From contig OMIX01000083.1 of the NCBI GenBank assembly GCA_900299195.1, positions 1 through 63,397 on the forward strand: a stretch of 63,397 nucleotides of DNA. Direction: 5' to 3'. Numbering within the stretch: position 1 is the first letter of the stretch; each line of letters starts with the position of its first letter. The translations under genes and the position numbers were made by a program. The notes below the pieces were generated by a model. That model did not search any database. It was not told the DNA's origin and saw only the letters and a program-made list of their open reading frames with translations. The DNA is from Deltaproteobacteria bacterium. GTDB taxonomy: Bacteria; Bdellovibrionota; FAC87; UBA2466. Of the stretch, positions 10,061 to 18,659 are shown piece after piece.

Positions 10061-11077
10061 TTAACGGGATTCTTTTGAAAAGTAGGGGACGAGAAATTTT
10101 TCAAACAAATTTCCGTCCCCTGTTTTTATTTGATAATCACATTGAGCCAGAAGATTTAAGGTTTTCCCCACACTTTCTTCGGTGTGTTTTTTCATTTGCT
10201 CAAAAATTTTAGAAACAAAAAAAGGATGAGCTCCTATTTGAACCGCTACGGTTTTGGGATCCGTAACTCCCTCTTTTGAGAGCCGAAGCGCCTGCTCAAT
10301 CATTCGAAACTGACGAACAATAATAGATAGTAATTTAATATCGCTCTCGCCATTTCTTAAAAGCAGATCATACTTACGAAGAGATACTCCCTTGCGCTTC
10401 ATAGCTAAATCTTCAACGAGAGAGAAAATATCATCACCCGTAGAATTAGCTCCCATCGACTGAACATCCGATAATTGAATTGAAGATTTTTCTCCTACAA
10501 AGACGGCTAATTTCTCTATCTCGGTGGCTAATAAAGATAAGCATCTTCCACTTCCCGACACTAACATTTCCCATGCTGCGGGATCGACTTTCAATTTGTG
10601 TTTTCTTTCAAAATATCCCGACCATTTAGGCCACTCTCGATCGTAGGGTTCTCTCACCTCTAAAACATCACCATGCTCTTCAATGAGCTTATACCAAGCT
10701 TTCCGCTTGTCTATTTTCTCAGCCATCATCACAAACACCGTTGATGGCGAAGGCTCACTGAGATACTTTTGTAAAACTTCCATATGGCTAGGTGCAATTT
10801 TGTCAAATCGCTGACAAACGATAAGTCGAATCTCCTCGTCAGAGCTAAAAAGGCCCGGAAGCATTTCAAGCGAATTCAATAAATTGCCCGCATCTAAACC
10901 TTCGCCATCCCAAAGTTCATAATTTAAAGCTTGGGCTGTTTCTTCTTTGATAAACTTCTTTTTGAATTGGTTTAAGATTTCGTTCGACTGAAAAGGCTCG
11001 GAACCGACCACCAAATAGAGGGGGTTCCAGCTTCCCGAATCTAGATCTTTAAAAACCTTTTGAGCTGTAACTATCAT
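10061..11077 (-). CDS. holA: DNA polymerase III delta subunit
   Basis: Delta is the wrench of the clamp loader that opens the beta sliding clamp. The 338-residue protein matches the family in length and pattern: YLVVGSEPFQSNEILNQF at the start, then the clamp-interacting NSLEMLPGLFSSDEEIRLIVC. The C-terminal all-alpha collar domain ends in QCDYQIKTGDGN. The start codon overlaps the end of lptE by one base. The order leuS-lptE-holA is common in Gram-negative bacteria, which supports both calls. Confidence 0.92.
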   Translation of the reverse strand: MIVTAQKVFKDLDSGSWNPLYLVVGSEPFQSNEILNQFKKKFIKEETAQALNYELWDGEGLDAGNLLNSLEMLPGLFSSDEEIRLIVCQRFDKIAPSHMEVLQKYLSEPSPSTVFVMMAEKIDKRKAWYKLIEEHGDVLEVREPYDREWPKWSGYFERKHKLKVDPAAWEMLVSGSGRCLSLLATEIEKLAVFVGEKSSIQLSDVQSMGANSTGDDIFSLVEDLAMKRKGVSLRKYDLLLRNGESDIKLLSIIVRQFRMIEQALRLSKEGVTDPKTVAVQIGAHPFFVSKIFEQMKKHTEESVGKTLNLLAQCDYQIKTGDGNLFEKFLVPYFSKESR

Positions 11078-11658
11078 TATAAGGTTTCCAACATAGCATC
11101 GTACAAATCTCTCACCAAATCTCGCGCAATATCACTGTAACGAGAATCAATCAAAGACTGAGTGTAAGTTCCAAACCCACTCGCAGCTTCTTTATCTCCC
11201 GTCCTTGCCAAGTAAGCCCCCACTATTCGAGAAGCGGTTGCGCTTTGGGTCCATAAAACCTTCTTTGAATCACGGTCGAAAAGTTCTAATCGCACCCGAG
11301 CCACTAAATTGATCTGGTCGGGGACATTCGAATAAGACTGAAGCTTATTCACTCCCGCGTTGGGTGCGTAAAGAGCTGTCGGTTGATAATTGATCTGTTC
11401 AACCACACCCCGCAGCTCTAAGGGAGTTTCCTCTTTTTTATGAGCCACTCGAAAAGTTTGATGCAAAGTTAATTCTCTAAGAAGCGCATTGGTAAAGATC
11501 ATTTCGGCACCGAGTTCTTCGGTGTCGTTGGCAAAAATGGGAACAAACAACCCTTTAGGGTGATCAAACACATTTTGAACTCGATGGGAAAGGGTGTAAC
11601 CACATCCCGAAAGAATCACTAAAAGGAATGACAGAAAAAATCTAAACCACAACGACAT
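11077..11658 (-). CDS. lptE: LPS-assembly lipoprotein LptE
   Basis: LptE plugs the LptD barrel at the outer membrane and receives LPS. The chosen ATG gives a 193-residue protein with a lipoprotein signal (MSLWFRFFLSFLLVILSGC, lipobox LSGC) followed by GYTLS, as in other LptE proteins. FVPIFANDTEELGAE and the final ARDLVRDLYDAML are typical of the LptE (former RlpB) fold. The start overlaps the leuS 3' end by 17 bases and has GGAAAG upstream, so it is translationally coupled to leuS. Confidence 0.9.
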   Translation of the reverse strand: MSLWFRFFLSFLLVILSGCGYTLSHRVQNVFDHPKGLFVPIFANDTEELGAEMIFTNALLRELTLHQTFRVAHKKEETPLELRGVVEQINYQPTALYAPNAGVNKLQSYSNVPDQINLVARVRLELFDRDSKKVLWTQSATASRIVGAYLARTGDKEAASGFGTYTQSLIDSRYSDIARDLVRDLYDAMLETL

Positions 11659-14131
11659 TCGCAATTCTTTCCGGAACGTAAACAAACTGTTTTAAGGTTT
11701 TGCCTTCCATAAAGGGTTTTATCTTGTCCATTCCCAAAACCAACTTCTGCACGTCTTCTTTGGTGATACCTTTAGCTACTTCGATTCGCTCTCTCACTTT
11801 GCCGTTCACTTGAACCACCAAAGTGAACTTACTTTCGGTCAATAAGTCCGCACGAAACTTGGGCCAATCAGCACAGGTCACAAAAGTTTTATTTCCCATT
11901 TCATGCCATAACTCTTCCATCATGTGGGGAGCAAACGGCGCCAAACACAAAAGTAGAGAATGAACCGCTTCTTGGAGGGTCCACTTGCCATCGGGAGTTG
12001 AAAAGAACTTATCGTGATCAGTTAAGGCTCCATAAAGCTCATTCACAAGTTCCATAGCTGCTGAGATGGCCACATTGAACTTTTCAGATTCAATATCTTC
12101 AGTCATTTTTTGAATCATCCAATGGGTTTTTCTTCTTAAGGCTAAGCATTTATCGGAAAATGTGATCTCTTTTTCAGCCACTTGAGCTTCTGCTAATAAC
12201 GATTGGTGCTGATAGAAAAGTCGCCACACTCTTTGCAAAAATCGATGACACCCTTCTACCCCTTTTTCATTCCAATCAAGATCCTTCTCCGGAGGAGCCG
12301 CAAAAAGACTAAACAGCCGAGCTGTATCTGCGCCAAATCGATCTAAGATCGAACCCGGGGTAACGACGTTACCTTTCGATTTTGACATCTTAGCGCCGTC
12401 TTTAATGACCATGCCTTGAGTGAGAAGACGACTAAAAGGCTCATCCCCTTTCAAAAAACCCCAGTCTCTTAAAATTTTGTGAAAGAATCTAGAATAGAGC
12501 AAATGCATACAAGCATGTTCCACTCCTCCGACATAATAATCGACGGGTAACCAATAATCGGCTTTAGCTTTAGCGAAGGGGCCAGTGGAACAATGCGGAT
12601 CGGTGTATCTAGCATAATACCAAGAAGACTCCACAAAAGTATCCATAGTGTCGGTCTCTCGTCGCGCTGTCTTTTGACACTTTGGGCACTGCGTTTTGCT
12701 AAAAGTGGGATGCTGCTCTAAAGGATTTCCCTGTTTGCCCGAAAAAGTCACATCCATAGGAAGTTCAACGGGTAAATCTTTTTCCGGAACGGGAACGGTT
12801 CCACAACTCTCACAATAAACAATCGGAATGGGAGCTCCCCAGAATCTCTGACGGCTCACGCCCCAATCTCTCAAACGATATTGGATCGTTTTGATCCCCA
12901 GTTTTTTACTTTCTAATTCTTTTAAAATATTTGTCTTGGCAGTCTCGTTGTCTTGCCCATTAAAGCTTCCACTTTCCGTTAAAAATCCGGAGCCCGTATA
13001 GGCTTCTTTCATAGGCTGTGCCCCCCCCTCGTCTTTGTTGGGGACAATCACAGTCTTGATAGGAAGTTGATACGTTTGAGCAAATTCAAAATCCCTTTGG
13101 TCATGGGCAGGAACGGCCATCACGGCTCCAGTTCCATATTCCATGACCACAAAATCTCCCACCCAGACCGGCACTTTGGCTCCAGTTAAAGGATGAATAG
13201 CATAGCTTCCCGTAAAGAAACCTTTCTTTTCCTTAATCTCTTCATCTGGACGACGAAGAGCCACCGCCACTTTGATTTGTTCTAAGTGTTTTAGGGCGTC
13301 CGGCGTTTTACATAGTTTTTGTGCTAAAGGATGAGCCGCCGCTAAAGTCACAAAAGTGACGCCAAAAAGAGTGTCGGGACGAGTGGTGAAGATCTCTATT
13401 TTTTCTTGCGAACCTTCAACTTGAAACTGAATCCTGCCCCCTTGGCTCTCTCCAATCCAATGCTTTTGCATATCCAAAACCCGCTGAGGCCAACTCTTTT
13501 CAAGCTGTTGATGCCCTGAAAGAAGTTGATCCGCATAAGCGGTAATTTTCAAATACCATTGGCTTAAGTCTTTGACGACGACTGGAGAATCACATCTCCA
13601 ACAGGCTCCTTCTTGAACCTGTTCATTGGCCAAAACCGTTTCACATTTGGGGCACCAATTCACTTGCCCCCTTTTTTTGTAGGCCAAACCCTTTTCAAAA
13701 AATTTCGTAAAAAGCATTTGTTCCCATCGGTAATACTCGGGCAAACAAGTGGTAACTTCTCGATCCCAGTCATAACCAATGCCCATGCTTTTAAGCTCAA
13801 CTTTCATTTGAGCAATGTTTTGCAACGTCCAATCTCTTGGGTGAACACTTCGCTGAATCGCAGCGTTCTCTGCAGGAAGACCAAAAGAATCCCACCCAAT
13901 AGGTTGAAGTACGTTAAAACCTTTCATTCTTTTGTAGCGGGAAATGAGGTCTCCGATGGAATAATTCCGCATGTGGCCCATATGGATGTTGCCGCTAGGA
14001 TAGGGAAACATGCACAAACAAAAATATTTAGGTTTTGGGCTGTCTTCAGTCGCTTTAAAGACATTTTGTTCTGCCCAAAGCTGTTGCCACTTGCCTTCTA
14101 TACCCTTCGGATCGTACTTTTCACTTACCAT
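11642..14131 (-). CDS. leuS: Leucyl-tRNA synthetase
   Basis: This class I synthetase charges tRNA-Leu. The HIGH-type motif is PYPSGNIHMGH (HMGH near residues 50-53) and KMSKS appears in KDGAKMSKSKGN near residue 580. The zinc-binding pairs CPKCETV...CWRC and CESC...CPKC are present. The CP1 editing domain lies between, with the conserved TTRPDTLFG. Length 829 aa is normal. It heads the leuS-lptE-holA unit on the minus strand. Confidence 0.97.
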   Translation of the reverse strand: MVSEKYDPKGIEGKWQQLWAEQNVFKATEDSPKPKYFCLCMFPYPSGNIHMGHMRNYSIGDLISRYKRMKGFNVLQPIGWDSFGLPAENAAIQRSVHPRDWTLQNIAQMKVELKSMGIGYDWDREVTTCLPEYYRWEQMLFTKFFEKGLAYKKRGQVNWCPKCETVLANEQVQEGACWRCDSPVVVKDLSQWYLKITAYADQLLSGHQQLEKSWPQRVLDMQKHWIGESQGGRIQFQVEGSQEKIEIFTTRPDTLFGVTFVTLAAAHPLAQKLCKTPDALKHLEQIKVAVALRRPDEEIKEKKGFFTGSYAIHPLTGAKVPVWVGDFVVMEYGTGAVMAVPAHDQRDFEFAQTYQLPIKTVIVPNKDEGGAQPMKEAYTGSGFLTESGSFNGQDNETAKTNILKELESKKLGIKTIQYRLRDWGVSRQRFWGAPIPIVYCESCGTVPVPEKDLPVELPMDVTFSGKQGNPLEQHPTFSKTQCPKCQKTARRETDTMDTFVESSWYYARYTDPHCSTGPFAKAKADYWLPVDYYVGGVEHACMHLLYSRFFHKILRDWGFLKGDEPFSRLLTQGMVIKDGAKMSKSKGNVVTPGSILDRFGADTARLFSLFAAPPEKDLDWNEKGVEGCHRFLQRVWRLFYQHQSLLAEAQVAEKEITFSDKCLALRRKTHWMIQKMTEDIESEKFNVAISAAMELVNELYGALTDHDKFFSTPDGKWTLQEAVHSLLLCLAPFAPHMMEELWHEMGNKTFVTCADWPKFRADLLTESKFTLVVQVNGKVRERIEVAKGITKEDVQKLVLGMDKIKPFMEGKTLKQFVYVPERIANVVVV

Positions 14132-14186
14132 AATTTTTTGACTCTAAGCTGTTAAAGTCCCAGAGTCTAGCCTAAGGAGATTTTGA

Positions 14187-15365
14187 ATGAAAGAAGTAGT
14201 CATACTATCCGCTCAAAGAACTGCGATCGGTGCTTTTCTAGGGTCGCTCAAAGATATTGCAGCCCCCAAATTGGGGGCGACAGCCATTCAAGCTGCTGTA
14301 AAAAGAAGCGGCGTGTCGCCAGAACAAATTGAGGAATGTTTGATGGGTTCAGTTTTGACTGCCGGGGTAGGACAAGCCCCCGCCCGACAAGCCACTTTGT
14401 TTTCAGGCCTCCCCAACAGTGTTAGAGCAACTACTCTAAATCGAGTTTGCGGAAGCGGTCTTAGAACGGTGATGTGGGGCGCTCAAATCATTCAATGCTC
14501 GGACGCCGAAGTCGTCGTAGCTGGCGGAATGGAGAGTATGAGCAAAGCCCCATACCTTCTTGATAAAGCTCGCGAAGGTTATCGATTGGGCAACGGAAAA
14601 CTGATCGATTCGATGGTTCATGATGGATTGTGGGATGTTTATCACAACCTTCACATGGGCGATTGCGCTGAGCTTTGCGCCAAAGAAAAAAGTATTTCGC
14701 GAACTGAACAAGACCAATTTGCTTTAGAAAGTTATCAAAGAGCCCAAGATGCCTTAAACCGAGGCGTCTTTTCTGAAGAAACGACTAGCGTTGAAATCAT
14801 GGTAGGAAAAGAGAAGAAACTCTTCGATAAAGACGAAGAACCTTTCAAAGCGAAATTAGACAAGCTAGGAGATTTAAAACCCGCTTTTCAAAAAGAAGGG
14901 ACTATCACTGCCGGCAATGCAAGCTCACTCAGTGATGGGGCTTCAGCTTTGGTTCTTGCTTCATCCGATTATGCTAAGAAAAACGGTTTAAAACCTATGG
15001 CCAAAATTGTGGCTCAGGCTAGTCATGCGCAAGCTCCCGAATGGTTTACGACAGCGCCCGTAGGATCCATTCAGAAACTTCTCAAAAAAGCTAATTTGAA
15101 AGCTTCTGACATTGATCTTTACGAAATCAACGAAGCTTTCTCAGTGGTGGCATTAGCGTGTATCAAAGAGCTCAGTCTCGATCCTAAAAAAGTGAACATT
15201 CACGGGGGAGCAGTAGCTTTAGGCCATCCTATTGGAGCTAGTGGAGCTAGAATTTTAACCACTTTAGTTCACTCACTAAAAACCCAAGGAAAACGTTATG
15301 GAGTCGCTAGCCTCTGTATCGGTGGAGGAGAGGCTTCGGCTTTGTTAGTGGAAGCTTGTCATTAA
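14187..15365 (+). CDS. Acetyl-CoA acetyltransferase (thiolase)
   Basis: Thiolases condense or cleave acetoacetyl-CoA. The 392-residue protein has the acyl-enzyme cysteine C88 in NRVCGSGLRTV. The C-terminal catalytic His347 is in GGAVALGHPIGASG, and Cys377 is in SLCIGGG. The biosynthetic type (AtoB/PhaA/ThlA) is favoured by length and the motif set, but the physiological direction is unknown: no PHB or beta-oxidation partner is adjacent. A strong AAGGAG ribosome-binding site precedes the ATG. A small ORF starts immediately after its stop. Confidence 0.93.
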   Translation: MKEVVILSAQRTAIGAFLGSLKDIAAPKLGATAIQAAVKRSGVSPEQIEECLMGSVLTAGVGQAPARQATLFSGLPNSVRATTLNRVCGSGLRTVMWGAQIIQCSDAEVVVAGGMESMSKAPYLLDKAREGYRLGNGKLIDSMVHDGLWDVYHNLHMGDCAELCAKEKSISRTEQDQFALESYQRAQDALNRGVFSEETTSVEIMVGKEKKLFDKDEEPFKAKLDKLGDLKPAFQKEGTITAGNASSLSDGASALVLASSDYAKKNGLKPMAKIVAQASHAQAPEWFTTAPVGSIQKLLKKANLKASDIDLYEINEAFSVVALACIKELSLDPKKVNIHGGAVALGHPIGASGARILTTLVHSLKTQGKRYGVASLCIGGGEASALLVEACH

Positions 15366-15653
15366 ATGACCTCTAAACTTTTTACGATTTTTGGAGAGCC
15401 CCAACTCAGTAGAGACCTACATACTCAAGTAGTTCGGGCTCTTAAAGAAAAAAAAGAATCCCAAGGTCTTGTGGAGAAGATCCTCCAAACCAAATCGAAG
15501 GCTTTGGGGAGACTTCATTTTCTGAAATTTCATTTGTTGCATCGGGAATTTACTGGCCGGGAAATCAAAGCTCTTAGGTTTGTTTTTGCTTCTACCCGTT
15601 TAGCGAGACATAATTTCAGGCATTTAAAGAGCTGTTTTTGGGAGAATCGATGA
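15366..15653 (+). CDS. Small basic protein of unknown function
   Basis: The ATG follows the thiolase stop without a gap, and the 3' end overlaps the next gene's ATG by four bases (ATGA), so translation of all three is probably coupled. The 95 residues are basic, helical-looking and lack a signal peptide. No family recognised. Confidence 0.55.
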   Translation: MTSKLFTIFGEPQLSRDLHTQVVRALKEKKESQGLVEKILQTKSKALGRLHFLKFHLLHREFTGREIKALRFVFASTRLARHNFRHLKSCFWENR

Positions 15654-16789
15654 AAAGGGAAAATCAACAACCCTTTCGAATTCACCAGTACCATTACTCG
15701 GTCAGTCGAGCCGATGGAATTAGCCATCAAATGTTTTTTATCCAATCGGCTTTAAGTAAAATAGGAATTTCAGGGTCTATTTTTGCCTCTCAACTTAATC
15801 AGATCAAATCCCCTCATGCGTTTCAATTAAACTTGGAGCAAATTTGGAATTGCGATTTGCTTCTCATTCATCACTCTCACGGAAATCCTGATTTGCGAAA
15901 GCTCGCTCCCATTGAGATTCCGAAAGCTTTGGTTTACCACAATATTGTTTCTGAAAAATTTTATCCGCATGATCCTTTCATGGCAGAATTAAGCCATCTG
16001 GGCAGGCGACAACTAAATAGTTTAAGAAAAGAAACTATCGCCTCATTTACAGGTTCTCAATTTAATCTTTTAGATCTTAAGCACCATCACTACCCTAACC
16101 CTCAATTACTACCACTCATCGATTTTTCAAAAGACTTAGCCGAGCTCAAAACCCCATCGATTCGCTTATTAAAAACAGAGCCTAAAAATCTGCTTTTTGT
16201 CGGCAGACTCACTCCCCACAAAAACCAAGCCCTTTTGATAAAAACATTTTTCTATCTCAAAAAATCCCTCCCCAAAGGGTCTAAATTATTTTTGGTGGGG
16301 ACCCAAGATCCTACTTACACCGAATATCTTAAGTTGCTCACGAAACAATTAGGACTGTCTCAAGAAGTAAAAATCACAGGGCCAGTGACTAGAAAATCGT
16401 TAGAAAATTATTACGAAATTTCAGACGCACTAGTTTGTTTGAGTGAACAGGAAGGTTTTTGTATTCCTCTGGTAGAAGCCATGAGCCGACATCTTCCCAT
16501 TTTCTTTCACCCCAATACTGGAGTTCAAGAAACCATGGGAAAAAGCGGCTGCGCTTTGAACACCCAAAACCCCTGGGAAATAGCAGAAATTATTTCAACT
16601 GTATTAAATTCCAATCAGGCGATGAATAGCTTAGTCAAATCGCAGCACCGACGGTGGGTCGAATTGAGCCGGGAACAGAATTCAAAAAAAGTGCAAGATT
16701 TGCTTTTAGATTTACTGATGAAGTTAAGAACAACTCCAAGTTTGCAAATGAACAGGAGAGGGGCTAGCCATTTTCTCACCCAGGGGTGA
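15650..16789 (+). CDS. Family 4 glycosyltransferase
   Basis: The 379-residue protein has the GT-B two-domain layout. The C-terminal half carries NLLFVGRLTPHKNQALLI, then KITGPVTRKSLENYYEISDALVCLSEQEGFCIPLVEAMSRHLPIFF. That contains the E-x7-E nucleotide-sugar motif (EGFCIPLVE) of family GT4. It transfers a sugar from an activated donor; the acceptor is unknown and probably a surface glycan. The ATG at 15650 with GGAGA upstream is preferred over a TTG at 15638. Confidence 0.85.
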   Translation: MKRENQQPFRIHQYHYSVSRADGISHQMFFIQSALSKIGISGSIFASQLNQIKSPHAFQLNLEQIWNCDLLLIHHSHGNPDLRKLAPIEIPKALVYHNIVSEKFYPHDPFMAELSHLGRRQLNSLRKETIASFTGSQFNLLDLKHHHYPNPQLLPLIDFSKDLAELKTPSIRLLKTEPKNLLFVGRLTPHKNQALLIKTFFYLKKSLPKGSKLFLVGTQDPTYTEYLKLLTKQLGLSQEVKITGPVTRKSLENYYEISDALVCLSEQEGFCIPLVEAMSRHLPIFFHPNTGVQETMGKSGCALNTQNPWEIAEIISTVLNSNQAMNSLVKSQHRRWVELSREQNSKKVQDLLLDLLMKLRTTPSLQMNRRGASHFLTQG

Positions 16790-16813
16790 ACCTGTTGCCT
16801 CCCCTCCCCTGCT

Positions 16814-16871
16814 AAAGCCCTTTTCTCTGTACTACTGATCTTAGCCGCAAAATTCACAAGACAAGGGCTTT
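16814..16871. repeat. Inverted repeat between convergent genes
   Basis: Nine-base arms (AAAGCCCTT / AAGGGCTTT) are separated by about 40 bases, between the convergent glycosyltransferase and KGG-protein genes. It could act as a bidirectional transcription end, but there is no T-run, so the role is uncertain. Confidence 0.35.
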
Positions 16872-16883
16872 AAAGTTTCAATA

Positions 16884-17252
16884 CTAAGCCGAAAGGGGTT
16901 GCCAATCGGGTTTATCCGAACCTGAACTCTGTGGGGACTCAGTGGGCGATTTTTTCTCCGAAGACGCAGCCTCTGGGGGAGCTGTTGTTGCAGATTGAGA
17001 CTGTAACAACCGCAACTTGGCTTTTTTAGCTCTCATGTGGCCCCCCTCGCGACCAATGGCGACCATGTGGGCACGGTCTCGACTGACCGCTAAGCCCCCT
17101 TTTCTTCCTGCTCCTCGAGCCTCCTCTGAAGTAAACTCATGGGCTGTGCCCTTAGCGTGGGCGGCTTTTCCACCGCGGCTTGCAATTTCTTTTTGTTTAG
17201 CAGGATCCATCGAAGCAAAACCTCTTTTGCTCTTGTGGGGTGTTGTTTCCAT
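16884..17252 (-). CDS. KGG-repeat stress-induced protein
   Basis: The 122-residue protein carries the short KGG repeats of the stress-induced acidophilic repeat family (YciG/Con-10 like): RGFASMDPAKQKEIASRGGKAAH, EARGAGRKGGLAVS and AIGREGGHMRAKKAK. The C-terminal 35 residues are a Ser/Pro/Glu low-complexity tail. Such proteins are small, hydrophilic and often induced by stress; their molecular role is poorly known. The ATG at 17252 has AGAGG upstream; longer in-frame starts would add an unrelated basic segment. Confidence 0.8.
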   Translation of the reverse strand: METTPHKSKRGFASMDPAKQKEIASRGGKAAHAKGTAHEFTSEEARGAGRKGGLAVSRDRAHMVAIGREGGHMRAKKAKLRLLQSQSATTAPPEAASSEKKSPTESPQSSGSDKPDWQPLSA

Positions 17253-17388
17253 AGCGCATACCTCTTTCTTTCCGTTGGATTCAAATTCCGTTTCAATCCA
17301 AAGTGAAATGCAGCCTTTGTGCCAGATTGAACTCTGGAAGCATCGCTTCTTTTCTTTCTGACGAAGTCGCTTTACAACTACGGACCAC

Positions 17389-18588
17389 ATGGCAGTTTCT
17401 AAATCTTACTTTCAACTCTTCTTTTTACACTTAGCCCTTTTGATATTGATGCTTTCAGGTGCTCTTGGCCCTGCCACGGCTCTCGGGGGAAATTGGAATT
17501 ATGAAAAGGGAGGCTCCATCAAAACTTTCTTTGGAGTCAGAGACTTAAATCAACGTAACGTCTTTGAAAGAAATCGGATTTTATTTAATGAGGAGAGATT
17601 TCGGGTTCAAGGAGCTCTCACCCATCCCAACTTTAGATTGGAATTTGCCGATGAAGCGTTTGTTTTCGTAGAAAGAGACAATCCGTCCCCTCTTCCCCTC
17701 CCTGATTTCACCCCAACTTCGGCTTGGAAAGCGAGATGGACATTATTGGAGAGAAAAGATGTCTCAATTGTCGGTCGACTCGATCGGTTCTTTGCCCAGT
17801 TTCAATTGGGGGATGTTCAGTGGATCATCGGCAAACAGGTGATTGCAACAGGCGTGGGACAAATTTTTACAGCAGTGTCGCAAGTTCAACGGTACATGTT
17901 CGACTTTATTGATCCTGAATTTCCAAAAACTGAGGATGCGGTAAGTTTTATCTGGAGTGGTCCTTTACAACTAGAAGCCCGATTTCTCCCTAAAGTCGCC
18001 GAACAAAAGGAACAAAATTTCCACATTCGAGTGAAAGGCAACAAAAGCAACTTTGACGTAGCCTTAACTAGCGGTCGTTCCGATGATAAGTTTTATCTGG
18101 GATTAGAAAGTGCGGGAAATATCGGGGATGGACTTATCCGAAGTGAACTGGTCGGTTATCAGGCTTTAGAAAAAAAATATCTGCAAGGTTTGTTGGGGTT
18201 TGATTATGTTTTTTCTCCCAAGTGGAGCGGAAAACTAGAACTGTTCTACAATGGCTTTGGAAGGAATCAAAATTACGTTTTTGAAAACTTTCTTCATCGC
18301 ACAGCCCCTTTTCGGGGCCAATGGTACGGAGCTCTTTTGCTTTCTTGGGAGATTCACCCACTTCTCAAAGCTCATTGGCTAAGCGTTGTTAACCTACAAG
18401 ACCCCTCCACTCTGACTCACCTCTATTTTAACTATTCTTTAAGTCACAATCTTGATGTTCTGGTGGGGCAATTCTTTAATGCTGGAAATGAAAAATCTGA
18501 ATTTGGAGGAAGACTTTTAGTCAGTCCGCCCAATTTTGAACTAGGAGCTCCCAACATCACTTATGCTGCAGTACGTTGGTATTACTAA
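17389..18588 (+). CDS. Outer-membrane beta-barrel (porin-like) protein
   Basis: A long signal peptide (about residues 1-31, ending ATAL) precedes a mature protein of alternating strands, such as FRLEFADEAFVFVE, KYLQGLLGFDYVFSPKWSGKLELFYNGFG and THLYFNYSLSHNLDVLVGQFF. It ends in AAVRWYY, an aromatic C-terminus typical of BAM substrates. The 399-residue size fits a 14-18-strand barrel. It is divergent from the KGG gene. Substrate unknown. Confidence 0.65.
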   Translation: MAVSKSYFQLFFLHLALLILMLSGALGPATALGGNWNYEKGGSIKTFFGVRDLNQRNVFERNRILFNEERFRVQGALTHPNFRLEFADEAFVFVERDNPSPLPLPDFTPTSAWKARWTLLERKDVSIVGRLDRFFAQFQLGDVQWIIGKQVIATGVGQIFTAVSQVQRYMFDFIDPEFPKTEDAVSFIWSGPLQLEARFLPKVAEQKEQNFHIRVKGNKSNFDVALTSGRSDDKFYLGLESAGNIGDGLIRSELVGYQALEKKYLQGLLGFDYVFSPKWSGKLELFYNGFGRNQNYVFENFLHRTAPFRGQWYGALLLSWEIHPLLKAHWLSVVNLQDPSTLTHLYFNYSLSHNLDVLVGQFFNAGNEKSEFGGRLLVSPPNFELGAPNITYAAVRWYY

Positions 18589-18659
18589 TTCCAAGCGTCT
18601 TTCAGTTGACTGTGAGCAGAAAAAAGAGAATTCTACGGGATTAAATCGAGGCATTTGCA